Positions 1 to 6,323 of a stretch of DNA of 64,000 bases are shown here, piece by piece (within the stretch, counting starts at the first letter, position 1; each line of letters starts with the position of its first letter). The DNA is from Streptococcus sanguinis SK355 (GTDB taxonomy: Bacteria > Bacillota > Bacilli > Lactobacillales > Streptococcaceae): the NCBI RefSeq assembly GCF_000212855.1, contig NZ_GL890993.1:393335-457334 (forward strand), in the 5' to 3' direction. A program made the translations under genes and the position numbers. The notes beneath the pieces were generated by a model that saw only the letters and a list, made by a program, of their open reading frames with translations, did not search any database and had not been told where the DNA came from.

Positions 1-33
1 AAAAGGTCTGAGATTTTTTCTCAGACCTTTTTA
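1..33 (-). terminator. Intrinsic terminator after tsf
   Basis: An 11-13 bp stem (AAAAGGTCTGAGA against TCTCAGACCTTTT) with a short T-rich loop lies just downstream of tsf. A-tracts and T-tracts flank both sides, so it could work in both directions. It touches the window edge. Confidence 0.8.
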
Positions 34-59
34 TCATTCTATTTCTAAGCTAAAAACGA

Positions 60-1103
60 TTAGTTTTGACCAAGAGCAGCAGCCATTGTTGCCGCTACTT
101 CGTTTTCAAAGTCGTTAGCAGCTTTCTCGATACCTTCACCAACTTCAAAGCGAGCGAACTCAACTACTGAAGCATTTACTGATTCAAGGTAAGCTTCAAC
201 TGTCTTGCTGTCATCCATGATGTAGACTTGTGCAAGAAGTGTGTATGCTTGGTCAACTTTAGTGTTATCAAGCATGAAGCGATCCATTTTACCTGGGATG
301 ATCTTGTCCCAGATCTTTTCTGGTTTGCCTTCAGCAGCCAATTCAGCCTTAATGTCTTCTTCAGCTTGTGCAACGACTGCATCAGTCAACTGAGCTTTAG
401 AACCGTATTTCAAGTGTGGAAGAGCTGGTTTACCAACCATTGCACGGCTTTCGTTATCTTGATCGATGACATGGTTCAATTGAGCCAATTCATCTTTGAC
501 AAATTGCTCATCCAATTCTTTGTATGAAAGAACAGTTGGTTTCATCGCAGCGATGTGCATAGAGATTTGCTTAGCAAGAGCATCGTCTCCACCGTCAATA
601 ACTGAGATAACTCCGATACGGCCACCGTTGTGTTGGTAAGCACCAAAGTGTTGAGCATCTGTCTTTTCAATCAAAGCAAAGCGACGGAAAGAGATCTTTT
701 CTCCGATAGTTGCAGTTGCAGATACGTATGCAGCTTCAAGAGTTTCACCTGAAGGCATTGTCAAAGCAAGTGCTTCTTCGTTGTTAGCTGGTTTGCCTTC
801 AGCGATTACTTTCGCAGTAGCATTTACCAAGTCAACAAATTGAGCATTTTTCGCAACAAAGTCAGTTTCAGCATTTACTTCAACAACAGCGGCAACATTA
901 CCGTTTACGTAAACACCTGTCAGACCTTCAGCGGCAACACGGTCAGCTTTCTTAGCTGCTTTTGCCATACCTTTTTCGCGAAGCAATTCAATCGCTTTTT
1001 CGATGTCACCATCAGTTTCAACAAGTGCTTTCTTAGCGTCCATGACACCAGCACCAGATTTTTCACGCAATTCTTTGACAAGCTTAGCTGTAATTTCTGC
1101 CAT
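60..1103 (-). CDS. tsf: Translation elongation factor Ts
   Basis: The 347-residue product is EF-Ts, the cytoplasmic nucleotide-exchange factor that regenerates EF-Tu-GTP. It has the N-terminal UBA-like domain with the family signature [16 protein letters not shown] (about residues 12-27) and the TDFVAKN motif (about residue 80) of the EF-Tu-contacting core. The long form of about 345 residues is usual for streptococci. AGGAG precedes the ATG. It is the second gene after rpsB, 72 bases downstream, the standard rpsB-tsf order, and is followed by a strong terminator. Identification is secure. Confidence 0.98.
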   Translation of the reverse strand: MAEITAKLVKELREKSGAGVMDAKKALVETDGDIEKAIELLREKGMAKAAKKADRVAAEGLTGVYVNGNVAAVVEVNAETDFVAKNAQFVDLVNATAKVIAEGKPANNEEALALTMPSGETLEAAYVSATATIGEKISFRRFALIEKTDAQHFGAYQHNGGRIGVISVIDGGDDALAKQISMHIAAMKPTVLSYKELDEQFVKDELAQLNHVIDQDNESRAMVGKPALPHLKYGSKAQLTDAVVAQAEEDIKAELAAEGKPEKIWDKIIPGKMDRFMLDNTKVDQAYTLLAQVYIMDDSKTVEAYLESVNASVVEFARFEVGEGIEKAANDFENEVAATMAAALGQN

Positions 1104-1131
1104 TTTTCTTCTCCTATTTTTTAATGTAAAT

Positions 1132-1160
1132 AAAGGAGCTGGGCTGAGCCCTGCCCCTTT
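1132..1160 (-). terminator. rpsB-tsf intergenic hairpin, possible attenuator
   Basis: On the minus strand AAAGGGGCAGGGCT pairs with AGCCCAGCTCCTTT (one mismatch, one G-U) around a small loop, followed by a weakly T-rich stretch. It could be a partial terminator or an mRNA-processing/stability hairpin that sets tsf below or apart from rpsB. Confidence 0.5.
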
Positions 1161-1175
1161 AGGTTAGTTTACTGA

Positions 1176-1958
1176 TTATTCGTTTGAACCTTCAACAACT
1201 TCAACGATTTCTTCGATAGAATCTGCTTGAGTCTCAGTTGCAGCCAATTCTGCTTCTACTGATTCAACGCTATCTTCACCTTGACGGCCTTCGATAACTG
1301 CATCAGCCATTTTCGCAGTGATTAATTTAACCGCACGGATTGCATCGTCGTTAGCTGGGATAATCACATCGATATCATCAGGATCAGTGTTAGTATCAAC
1401 CATAGCAACCACTGGGATACCTAATTTCTTAGCTTCCTTAACAGCGATTTGCTCTTTATGAGGGTCAACTACGTACATCACATCTGGGATACGAGGCATA
1501 TCTTCGATACCACCCAAGAATTTTTCAAGACGAGCGCGTTGTTTGTTGAGAAGAGCGACTTCTTTCTTAGGAAGAACTTCGAAAGTTCCGTCTTCTTCCA
1601 TACGTTTGATTTCTTTCAAACGAGCCACACGTTTTTGGATAGTAGACCAGTTTGTAAGAGTTCCACCCAACCAACGGTGGTTGATGAAGTATTGACCTGA
1701 ACGTTCTGCTTCTTCTTTGACAGCGTCAGCAGCTTGCTTCTTAGTACCAACGAAGAGGATAACTGCATCGTTAGCAGCAGCATCACGCATAAAATCGTAA
1801 GCTTGGTCAGCATACTTTACAGTTTGCTGCAAGTCGATTACGTGGATACCATTACGCTCAGTGAAGATGTACTTAGCCATCTTAGGATTCCAGCGACGAG
1901 TTTGGTGACCAAAGTGAACACCAGCCTCAAGAAGTTGTTTCATTGAAATTACTGCCAT
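1176..1958 (-). CDS. rpsB: 30S ribosomal protein S2
   Basis: The 260-residue product is uS2 of the small ribosomal subunit. The N-terminus [19 protein letters not shown] and the [11 protein letters not shown] and PDVMYVVDP stretches are diagnostic. The acidic C-terminal tail is usual in streptococci. AGGAG sits 9 bases before the ATG. It heads the rpsB-tsf operon and has a consensus promoter and a folded 110-base leader upstream, described separately, which suggests autoregulation as is common for ribosomal-protein operons. Confidence 0.98.
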   Translation of the reverse strand: MAVISMKQLLEAGVHFGHQTRRWNPKMAKYIFTERNGIHVIDLQQTVKYADQAYDFMRDAAANDAVILFVGTKKQAADAVKEEAERSGQYFINHRWLGGTLTNWSTIQKRVARLKEIKRMEEDGTFEVLPKKEVALLNKQRARLEKFLGGIEDMPRIPDVMYVVDPHKEQIAVKEAKKLGIPVVAMVDTNTDPDDIDVIIPANDDAIRAVKLITAKMADAVIEGRQGEDSVESVEAELAATETQADSIEEIVEVVEGSNE

Positions 1959-1984
1959 GAGTAAATTCTCCTTTTTTGTTTTTT

Positions 1985-2050
1985 CCTCTTTTAGATTTCA
2001 GCTCGCAGGACCACCCGAGGGCAACAGTCCCACAATTCATCTAAAATGAG
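1985..2050 (-). promoter_or_regulatory. Structured rpsB 5' leader
   Basis: In the minus-strand transcript TTTTAGAT (2039-2046) pairs perfectly with ATCTAAAA (1989-1996), enclosing a second stem GGAC/GTCC (2027-2030 with 2008-2011) and an apical CC-CTCG-GG hairpin (2014-2021). A nested three-stem leader between promoter and start codon fits a ribosomal-protein autoregulatory element, probably bound by S2; the ligand is inference. Confidence 0.6.
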
Positions 2051-2077
2051 TATTTCGCCATTTACACGGCACCCACT

Positions 2078-2106
2078 ATTATAACAAAAGCGCAGCTCTT
2101 TGACAA
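2078..2106 (-). promoter_or_regulatory. rpsB-tsf promoter
   Basis: On the minus strand: -35 TTGTCA (2101-2106), 17-base spacer, extended -10 TGTTATAAT with its hexamer at 2078-2083. Predicted start near 2071, leaving a leader of about 113 bases. Confidence 0.85.
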
Positions 2107-2223
2107 GGTGTTTGCCAGATTTTCTGCCACTAAGTATGAATTCTACTTCTCAGCTGAACATTTGTTCCCGAAGCGTTCAGAATGGCAGCGTCTAACATTT
2201 TCTGTTTTGACTATGAAAGACTC

Positions 2224-2252
2224 TTGACGAAAGCAAGTATTTACGATAGAAT
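2224..2252 (+). promoter_or_regulatory. tRNA-Cys promoter
   Basis: TTGACG (2224-2229), 17 bases, TAGAAT (2247-2252), 12 bases before the mature tRNA. Confidence 0.75.
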
Positions 2253-2264
2253 AATAAGAGTTGT

Positions 2265-2335
2265 GGCGGTATAGCCAAGTGGTAAGGCACGGCTCTGCAA
2301 AAGCTTGATCGTCGGTTCAAATCCGTCTACCGCCT
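2265..2335 (+). tRNA. tRNA-Cys (GCA)
   Basis: A 71-base cloverleaf can be drawn by eye: acceptor arm GGCGGTA/TACCGCC, D-arm GCC...GGC, anticodon loop CTGCAAA with anticodon GCA, and T-arm with GGTTCAAATCC. The discriminator base is T, as expected for cysteine tRNA. CCA is not encoded. The first anticodon-stem pair is imperfect. A single-gene unit with its own promoter and terminator. Confidence 0.95.
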
Positions 2336-2354
2336 TCATAAATATATTTCTAGA

Positions 2355-2376
2355 AGCCCACCAAAGGGCTTTTTTA
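2355..2376 (+). terminator. tRNA-Cys terminator
   Basis: AGCCC-ACCAAA-GGGCT followed by six T, starting 20 bases after the tRNA. Confidence 0.85.
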
Positions 2377-2389
2377 ATTTCATCTCCTA

Positions 2390-2418
2390 TTGTTTCTAGC
2401 AAATTTTGCTGATATAAT
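2390..2418 (+). promoter_or_regulatory. Promoter of lipoprotein gene at 2470
   Basis: TTGTTT (2390-2395), 17 bases, TATAAT (2413-2418) preceded by TGA, an extended -10. Confidence 0.75.
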
Positions 2419-2469
2419 GTTGATTGTAAAAATATCATTCATCATCAGCGAAAGGAAAAAAGATTAATT

Positions 2470-3222
2470 ATGAAAAAAGTCAGCTTCTATGCCCTCAGCC
2501 TTCTCTCTCTGCTAGCTCTCTCAGCCTGCATGCCTGCCAAGCAGACGCAGCAAAGAAAAAAGACACCTAGCTCCCTCAAAGCTTCGAAAAGTTCATCTTC
2601 TAAGGAAACATCCAGCAAGTCATCTAGCACCTATGAAAGTAAAGATGAGGTGTTTCGAAAACGTGCTACCTTTGATCCAGATGATGCTTCTTCGCTGCAG
2701 GATGTACCAGATGCAGCTTCTATCCCTGAATTAGAAAAAATAAGAAATTTTCATATTTCCACTGGCTTTGTCATTCAGGTAAACGGAGAGGATATCAATG
2801 GTGACAAACCTAAAACGTCTTACGATGAAGTAACAGCAGCGCTAGGCCAACCTACATTCAGCACTGATGAGAATGACCCTGGCAACTCTGTCAACATCTG
2901 GCACACAGACAACGGAGACATTATGTGCTACTTTACCAATAATGTCCTAACAAATTTGAGTTTTAGGTTAAAAGACGCTCAACCAGCCAAAAGCAGCTAT
3001 TCTAGCATCACCACATCCGACACTCCCAAGACAGCTTTCGACAAGCTTGGTCGTCCGGAAATGATTATGCGTTCAGAGCGCGATACAACCTTTGTCTATA
3101 AAAATTCCAATGACGAACAGTTTAGTTTCTCTACTCAGAACAATCAAATCGTTGGGGTAATGTCTACCTATCAAATGAAACAAACCAAAGACATTATTGA
3201 CTCCGTCATTAAGGATAAGTAA
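2470..3222 (+). CDS. Lipoprotein with two BamE/SmpA-like repeats
   Basis: The 250-residue product starts with a lipoprotein signal peptide, basic n-region then LSLLALSAC, so Cys20 would be lipidated and the protein tethered outside the membrane. A Ser/Lys-rich linker (about 30-60) follows. The rest has two similar modules (about 110-170 and 180-240), each with a [AK]LGxP turn followed by beta-strand-like segments; this resembles the SmpA/BamE fold, by eye only. It is similar in plan to the smaller lipoprotein at 3565. The Shine-Dalgarno AAAGGA is rather far (about 13 bases) from the ATG. Function unknown. Confidence 0.85.
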   Translation: MKKVSFYALSLLSLLALSACMPAKQTQQRKKTPSSLKASKSSSSKETSSKSSSTYESKDEVFRKRATFDPDDASSLQDVPDAASIPELEKIRNFHISTGFVIQVNGEDINGDKPKTSYDEVTAALGQPTFSTDENDPGNSVNIWHTDNGDIMCYFTNNVLTNLSFRLKDAQPAKSSYSSITTSDTPKTAFDKLGRPEMIMRSERDTTFVYKNSNDEQFSFSTQNNQIVGVMSTYQMKQTKDIIDSVIKDK

Positions 3223-3246
3223 TCTTCTAATCAGTTCCAAAAACAT

Positions 3247-3280
3247 AAAAATCCAAGATCTTTTTCAGTCTTGGATTTTT
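3247..3280 (+). terminator. Terminator after lipoprotein gene
   Basis: AAAAATCCAAGA pairs with TCTTGGATTTTT. The hairpin and the bases before it recur nearly unchanged at 4127-4158. Confidence 0.85.
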
Positions 3281-3324
3281 GTAGCAAAATATCATCTGTA
3301 GCGATTGACTTAGCATTAAACTGG

Positions 3325-3354
3325 AGAGAGAATCAGATTAGTTCTCTCTTTTTT
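3325..3354 (+). terminator. Second terminator-like hairpin
   Basis: AGAGAGAA-N9-TTCTCTCT followed by five T. No gene lies between it and the preceding terminator; it may be a back-up terminator or a relic. Confidence 0.5.
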
Positions 3355-3399
3355 GACGTTCAAAGCTATGAAAATCTCAGTTTTAACGCTTTTCATTAT

Positions 3400-3420
3400 A
3401 AGTCATACGGGACTTTTTTT
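3400..3420 (+). terminator. Third terminator-like hairpin
   Basis: AAGTC-ATACGG-GACTT then a T-run, the third terminator-like structure within 175 bases in the gap 3223-3564. I see no gene in this gap apart from these hairpins and the promoter at 3494. Confidence 0.35.
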
Positions 3421-3493
3421 GCAAACAGATAAGACCTTGTTCTCAAGGTTTCTTAACATCTTTTTCTCTTCCCATTTCCTTGCCGTCAATTCC

Positions 3494-3522
3494 TTGCTGT
3501 AGCTTACAAAAAGGATTATAAT
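3494..3522 (+). promoter_or_regulatory. Promoter of lipoprotein gene at 3565
   Basis: TTGCTG (3494-3499), 17 bases, TATAAT (3517-3522). Confidence 0.75.
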
Positions 3523-3564
3523 GCAAGTGAAAGGCCTTACTTTTCTGTAGAAAGGAAGATGTTT

Positions 3565-4095
3565 ATGAAACGTTTCAGCTTGATCCTGACCATTATTCTA
3601 TCCAGCTTTTTCCTAATTTCCTGCCAATCCCAGCGTGCCAGCACTCAAGCTTCGGATCCTAGCAAAGACTTGGCTTTGATACCGGATATGGAATCGGTAG
3701 ATAAGTGGGAACAATTCCAGCAAATCCGTACTCAGGGTCAGTCCAGTACTATTCAAGAACTGGATAAGCTGCTAGGAAAGCCCAGCCAGACTAAGAAAGA
3801 GAATAAGCAAACAATACTGACCTGGAAACTGGCCAAGCACCTAGAGATTCATATTCATCTCGATGAGGATCAGGTGCGAGAAAAAGAGCTAGTCTTTGAA
3901 CACACGCGGGGTACCTGTATGCTCTTTCCAAGCATAGAGGATGGCACTCCCATTGCTGAAGCCTTTGAAAAAACTGGTCAGCCCTATGCCATCCGTGAGA
4001 AGCAAGGCCAAATCATTACTTCCTGGTATATGGCTGGCAAATTCCACTACCTATGCTTAGAAAACGGGAAAGTCTATCAGATTGCCGAACCCTAA
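3565..4095 (+). CDS. Lipoprotein, single BamE/SmpA-like module
   Basis: The 176-residue product has a signal peptide with lipobox LISC, predicting lipidation at about Cys20. The mature part contains one LGKPS turn plus strand-like segments, and a second partial TGQPY turn, like the neighbour at 2470. An upstream in-frame ATG at 3559 directly abuts AAAGGAAG (3551-3558); the ATG at 3565 has the proper 6-8 base spacing and gives the better signal peptide, so I chose it. It has its own promoter and a terminator closely matching that of the first lipoprotein gene. Function unknown. Confidence 0.85.
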   Translation: MKRFSLILTIILSSFFLISCQSQRASTQASDPSKDLALIPDMESVDKWEQFQQIRTQGQSSTIQELDKLLGKPSQTKKENKQTILTWKLAKHLEIHIHLDEDQVREKELVFEHTRGTCMLFPSIEDGTPIAEAFEKTGQPYAIREKQGQIITSWYMAGKFHYLCLENGKVYQIAEP

Positions 4096-4126
4096 AAAGT
4101 AATCTTGCAATTCGTTCCAAAAACAC

Positions 4127-4164
4127 AAAAATCCAAGACCTTTTCAGTCTTGGATTTTATTTTT
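4127..4164. terminator. Bidirectional terminator between lipoprotein gene and nusG
   Basis: AAAATCCAAGAC (from 4127) pairs with GTCTTGGATTTT (4147-4158), with T-runs on both strands, between two convergent genes. Confidence 0.85.
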
Positions 4165-4200
4165 AACGAGGATAGCGAAGAGTTCATCCTCCTTCGTCAA

Positions 4201-4737
4201 TTAAAGCTCTGCAATCTGACTAAGATTAACTTCGGCCACGGTGTCATTGCCAAACATGGAAATAATCATCTTGACCTTGTTATTATCAATTTCCGTAATC
4301 TTACCTGTATAGTCAGTAAAGGCACCATCAATGATACGAACAGTATCCCCAACCTTGACATCCAAGTCAAACTCCTGCACTGTTTGACCCATGGAGATGA
4401 GAATGTTGCGAATCTCTTCTTCCAAGAGTGGCGTTGGTTTAGAGCGGTTTCCGTGTGAACCGACAAATCCTGTTACATTCGGAGTATTCCGCACGACAAA
4501 CCAGGCTTCGTCTGTCATTACCATTTCCACCAAGACATAACCAGGGAAGCGATTTTCTTCGATTTCCTTGGTCTTGCCATTTTTCTCTACTTGCACGGTC
4601 TGAGTAGGGATTTCCACGCGCAAGATATTTTCCAGCATATTATAAGTCTGAGCGCGCTGCAAAAGATTTTCTTTTACCTTATTTTCATAGCCTGAGTAGG
4701 TCTGCAGTACAAACCAGCCTTTGTCAAAACTGTCCAT
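4201..4737 (-). CDS. nusG: Transcription termination/antitermination factor NusG
   Basis: The 178-residue product is NusG, which binds the RNA polymerase clamp and modulates pausing, termination and transcription-translation coupling. The NGN domain (about 1-110) has the signatures WFVLQTYSGYENKVKENL and PGYVLVEM; the KOW domain follows (about 125-178) with VGDTVRIIDGAFTDYTG. Length is normal. AAGGA precedes the ATG. In most streptococci nusG follows secE directly; here a 1.6 kb island separates them and nusG has its own promoter. Confidence 0.98.
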   Translation of the reverse strand: MDSFDKGWFVLQTYSGYENKVKENLLQRAQTYNMLENILRVEIPTQTVQVEKNGKTKEIEENRFPGYVLVEMVMTDEAWFVVRNTPNVTGFVGSHGNRSKPTPLLEEEIRNILISMGQTVQEFDLDVKVGDTVRIIDGAFTDYTGKITEIDNNKVKMIISMFGNDTVAEVNLSQIAEL

Positions 4738-4755
4738 GAGTTCATCCTTTCCTAA

Positions 4756-4775
4756 ATAAAAAAGCCTGCGGGCTT
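4756..4775 (-). terminator. Terminator-like hairpin in the nusG leader
   Basis: On the minus strand AAGCC (4771-4775)-CGCA-GGCTT (4762-4766) is followed by TTTTTTA. It lies between the nusG promoter and start codon, so it would be an attenuator, or a terminator for read-through from the secE side. Confidence 0.45.
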
Positions 4776-4793
4776 CTGCTTCTTTCTAGCCCT

Positions 4794-4821
4794 ATTATAC
4801 CATAATTTCCTCAAATGCAAA
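4794..4821 (-). promoter_or_regulatory. nusG promoter
   Basis: Minus strand: TTTGCA (4816-4821), 16 bases, extended -10 TGGTATAAT with hexamer at 4794-4799. Start predicted near 4787. Confidence 0.7.
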
Positions 4822-4879
4822 GGAATTTAACAACTATTTCCCAGACAAATCAAAGCCTTGTAATTCTGCTTCAAAATCC

Positions 4880-4907
4880 TTGACAAGGGAAAACAAAGTG
4901 GTATAAT
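4880..4907 (+). promoter_or_regulatory. Strong promoter of the secE-nusG island
   Basis: TTGACA (4880-4885), 16 bases, TATAAT (4902-4907) preceded by TGG: both hexamers are perfect and the -10 is extended. It reads into the structured non-coding region and then the 118-residue ORF. Confidence 0.85.
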
Positions 4908-4913
4908 AAATCT

Positions 4914-5342
4914 ATAATTTAATATTTTTACTTTTCAGTTGGGTATGAGGCCTGTCGGCTTCATTCTATCTTTAAGAACTGACTTTCTAATCTTTACTGA
5001 GACTTAGATTGCTTAAGAGATAGTGCCAAAATACAGAAAAACAATCTACGAAGCTAAGGGATTGGTATTTTGAAAGATTTTATGTAACAGCTTAGACATT
5101 TATGACTATCGGTAATATTATGACTTTTCGGGCTATGGCTTGAAGAACACTAAGAAAGATTTTCTCAAAACTGACTACATAGGATGTTTTGTTATTAGAA
5201 TCGGTTTTTGGTGTGCTTTGAACTTGTTTGAGAGGTCTTTTTTTGCTGAACAAATGAATGTCGAATCAGAAGGTATTTCCAGTTGGAAAAAATTCTGATT
5301 TCACAGGTGTTCAACTGGCAAGCTACAAGTGTGGCTTTTTTG
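4914..5342 (+). ncRNA. Highly structured leader RNA of unknown family
   Basis: About 430 bases between a consensus promoter and an intrinsic terminator, without a convincing ORF. Nested stems seen by eye: ATGAGGCC/GGCTTCAT (4945-4964); CTATCTTTAAG/CTTAAGAGATAG (4966-5023, one bulge) enclosing AATCT/AGATT; CAAAATAC/GTATTTTG (5027-5072) enclosing CAATC/GATTG; AATCAGAA/TTCTGATT (5264-5300) enclosing TTTCC/GGAAA. CCAGTTGG (5279-5286) in the last hairpin is also complementary to CAACTGG (5312-5318) just before the terminator, so alternative folds are possible. It may be a free RNA or an attenuating leader. I recognise no known family. Confidence 0.55.
5320..5341 (+). terminator. Intrinsic terminator/attenuator of the leader RNA
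   Basis: AAGCTAC-AAGT-GTGGCTT followed by T's, immediately upstream of the 12-codon ORF. I see no other good promoter between it and 5526, so expression of the protein probably depends on read-through. Confidence 0.65.
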
Positions 5343-5380
5343 TTTGGACAAATTATTAACATCTTTAAGGAGGCGAGATT

Positions 5381-5419
5381 ATGAAGAAAGAGACTGCAGA
5401 CCAGCAGCCCATCAACTAA
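5381..5419 (+). CDS. 12-residue leader peptide candidate
   Basis: ATG-AAG-AAA...TAA encodes MKKETADQQPIN. A perfect AAGGAGG (5367-5373) stands 7 bases before the ATG, so initiation here should be efficient. The peptide has no recognisable feature. By analogy with leader ORFs of type I toxin mRNAs (mok, tisA) it might load ribosomes or couple translation to the next ORF, 107 bases away; this is inference. Confidence 0.45.
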   Translation: MKKETADQQPIN

Positions 5420-5488
5420 TCTTCTCCTTAGAGTACAAGCAAGCCTGACAAGCCGTTAAAGAAGACATGTATTCTTTAGCAGCATTCA

Positions 5489-5516
5489 GGTACATCCGCA
5501 TGTCCTATGAAAGGAG
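5489..5516 (+). promoter_or_regulatory. Predicted antisense target and RBS of the 118-residue ORF
   Basis: GGTACAT-CCGC-ATGTCC can fold as a small hairpin, followed by CCTATG and the Shine-Dalgarno AAGGAG (5511-5516). GTACAT, GCAT and CCTAT occur in the same order in the complement of both downstream small RNAs, as interrupted antisense pairing that would cover the entry to the ribosome binding site. Confidence 0.5.
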
Positions 5517-5525
5517 ACGATTGAC

Positions 5526-5882
5526 ATGCTCAATACTATCACGGACGCCATCCACTCTCTCGCTCCCAATATCTCGGTTGTTATCACCGTTGTCCTGCTC
5601 TACTTGGGCAAGAAGACGGCTGATAAGCTCGTTGACGAGGTCCTCAAGGATCTCATCGCTTCGGGAAAGAAGCTCCTGAAGAAGCGCAAGCAAAAGCGTC
5701 AGCAGAGCCTGCGGAAGCAGATCAGTCTTCTTCGAAAGGAGAATGCTGAACTTCGCAAGCTCTCCAAGCTGGACGAGCGCAAGCTCGAGGAGCTTTTGCT
5801 CAGCAAGAACGAGCAGCAGCGCAAGCAAAACCGCAGCAATAAGAAGCGGGGAAAGCACAACAACAAGCGCCGGAAGAAGTAA
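5526..5882 (+). CDS. Basic membrane/coiled-coil protein, candidate type I toxin
   Basis: A 118-residue protein of no family I recognise. Residues 15-28 form one short hydrophobic segment, residues 29-50 an amphipathic stretch, residues 50-100 a heptad-like Leu pattern suggesting a coiled coil, and the tail is almost only Lys, Arg, Asn and Gln. A short membrane segment followed by a charged tail is the plan of type I toxins such as Fst and TxpA, but those are only about 30-60 residues. AAGGAG is 9 bases from the ATG. All 23 lysines are AAG and CTC is favoured for leucine, unlike the neighbours, which suggests foreign origin. A second ORF (5467-5679) overlaps its start in another frame. Confidence 0.7.
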   Translation: MLNTITDAIHSLAPNISVVITVVLLYLGKKTADKLVDEVLKDLIASGKKLLKKRKQKRQQSLRKQISLLRKENAELRKLSKLDERKLEELLLSKNEQQRKQNRSNKKRGKHNNKRRKK

Positions 5883-5898
5883 TTCCAGTGCAACCAAG

Positions 5899-5940
5899 AA
5901 GCCCTCATCTACGCCAATAGATGAGGGCTTCGGCTTTATT
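5899..5940 (+). terminator. Terminator hairpin with kissing loop ACGCCAAT
   Basis: AAGCCCTCATCT (5899-5910) pairs with AGATGAGGGCTT (5919-5930), a 12 bp stem with loop ACGCCAAT; the tail CGGCTTTATTTC is only moderately T-rich. The loop is the exact complement of the ATTGGCGT loops of the two small RNAs on the opposite strand. Confidence 0.65.
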
Positions 5941-5957
5941 TCAATAAGATTTTCATC

Positions 5958-6022
5958 AAAAAACTCTCACCTACGCCAATAGATGAGAGCCCTCGATTGT
6001 ACATGCATACAACCTATCACGG
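5958..6022 (-). ncRNA. Small antisense RNA A, candidate antitoxin
   Basis: About 65 bases from the predicted start near 6022 to a T-run at about 5960. The 5' part can form TTGTA-TGCATG-TACAA; the 3' end is a terminator, CTCTCATCT-ATTGGCGT-AGGTGAGAG plus six T. The one non-Watson-Crick position is a G-U pair on the minus strand but an A-C mismatch on the plus strand, which favours the minus strand as the functional RNA. The loop contains UUGG, which fits the YUNR U-turn motif of kissing antisense RNAs. It is a diverged tandem copy of RNA B at 6158-6225. Confidence 0.65.
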
Positions 6023-6028
6023 AATTAT

Positions 6029-6057
6029 ATTATAACTTATTTTTTATACCTTGTCAA
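6029..6057 (-). promoter_or_regulatory. Promoter of small RNA A
   Basis: Minus strand: TTGACA (6052-6057), 17 bases, TATAAT (6029-6034), both hexamers perfect. Confidence 0.85.
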
Positions 6058-6157
6058 GTGTTTTATAAAAATAGTATGTGTCATAGATTTTGAGAAGATA
6101 AAAAATCTAAACTCATTAACAACTATTTAGAAAATTATATCCTGCCAGAATTGTTCA

Positions 6158-6225
6158 TTAAAAAACTCTCATCTACGCCAATAGATGAGAGTTCTAGATT
6201 GCACATGCATACAACCTATCCTAGG
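6158..6225 (-). ncRNA. Small antisense RNA B, candidate antitoxin
   Basis: Second copy of the small RNA. The shared core is GATAGGTTGTATGCATG followed by the terminator hairpin AACTCTCATCT (6183-6193) / AGATGAGAGTT (6164-6174), loop ATTGGCGT, then six T. The apical stem of the 5' hairpin has TGCAA where RNA A has TACAA, keeping pairing through a G-U. Sequence outside the core, including the promoter spacer, has diverged, so this is not a very recent duplication. Confidence 0.65.
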
Positions 6226-6231
6226 TATACT

Positions 6232-6261
6232 ATTTTAGCCCCTTTTTTTATACTTTGTCAA
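6232..6261 (-). promoter_or_regulatory. Promoter of small RNA B
   Basis: Minus strand: TTGACA (6256-6261), 18 bases, TAAAAT (6232-6237). Confidence 0.75.
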
Positions 6262-6293
6262 GCTTCACCCAGAATAGAATAACTACATAGGCC

Positions 6294-6323
6294 AAAAATC
6301 CCACCTACTCACAATAGGTGGGA
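6294..6323 (-). terminator. rpmG-secE terminator
   Basis: TCCCACCTA pairs with TAGGTGGGA around a 7-base loop, followed on the minus strand by five T. It closes the rpmG-secE operon 50 bases after secE. Confidence 0.8.

Noticed and set aside
228..527. Plus-strand frames inside tsf and other long genes
   Set aside because: They are antisense to clearly conserved genes and have no ribosome binding sites.
2241..2438. Minus-strand 65-codon frame
   Set aside because: It runs across the tRNA-Cys gene and its terminator.
3353..3381. Promoter TTGACG after the second terminator-like hairpin
   Set aside because: No -10 hexamer at 16-18 bases.
4914..5342. tmRNA, 6S RNA, RNase P RNA or T-box leader
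   Set aside because: None of the conserved motifs I know (tmRNA ends and tag, RNase P cores, T-box sequence, long 6S stem) is present.
5467..5679. A 70-codon frame overlapping the start of the 118-residue ORF
   Set aside because: Its protein is Ser/Arg-rich shadow-like sequence and its ribosome binding site is weak. Kept only as a remark because overlapping leader frames occur in type I systems.
5899..6323. Repeated short hairpins suggestive of a CRISPR array
   Set aside because: Spacing is irregular, there are only three or four units, each hairpin fits a terminator, and no cas genes are near.
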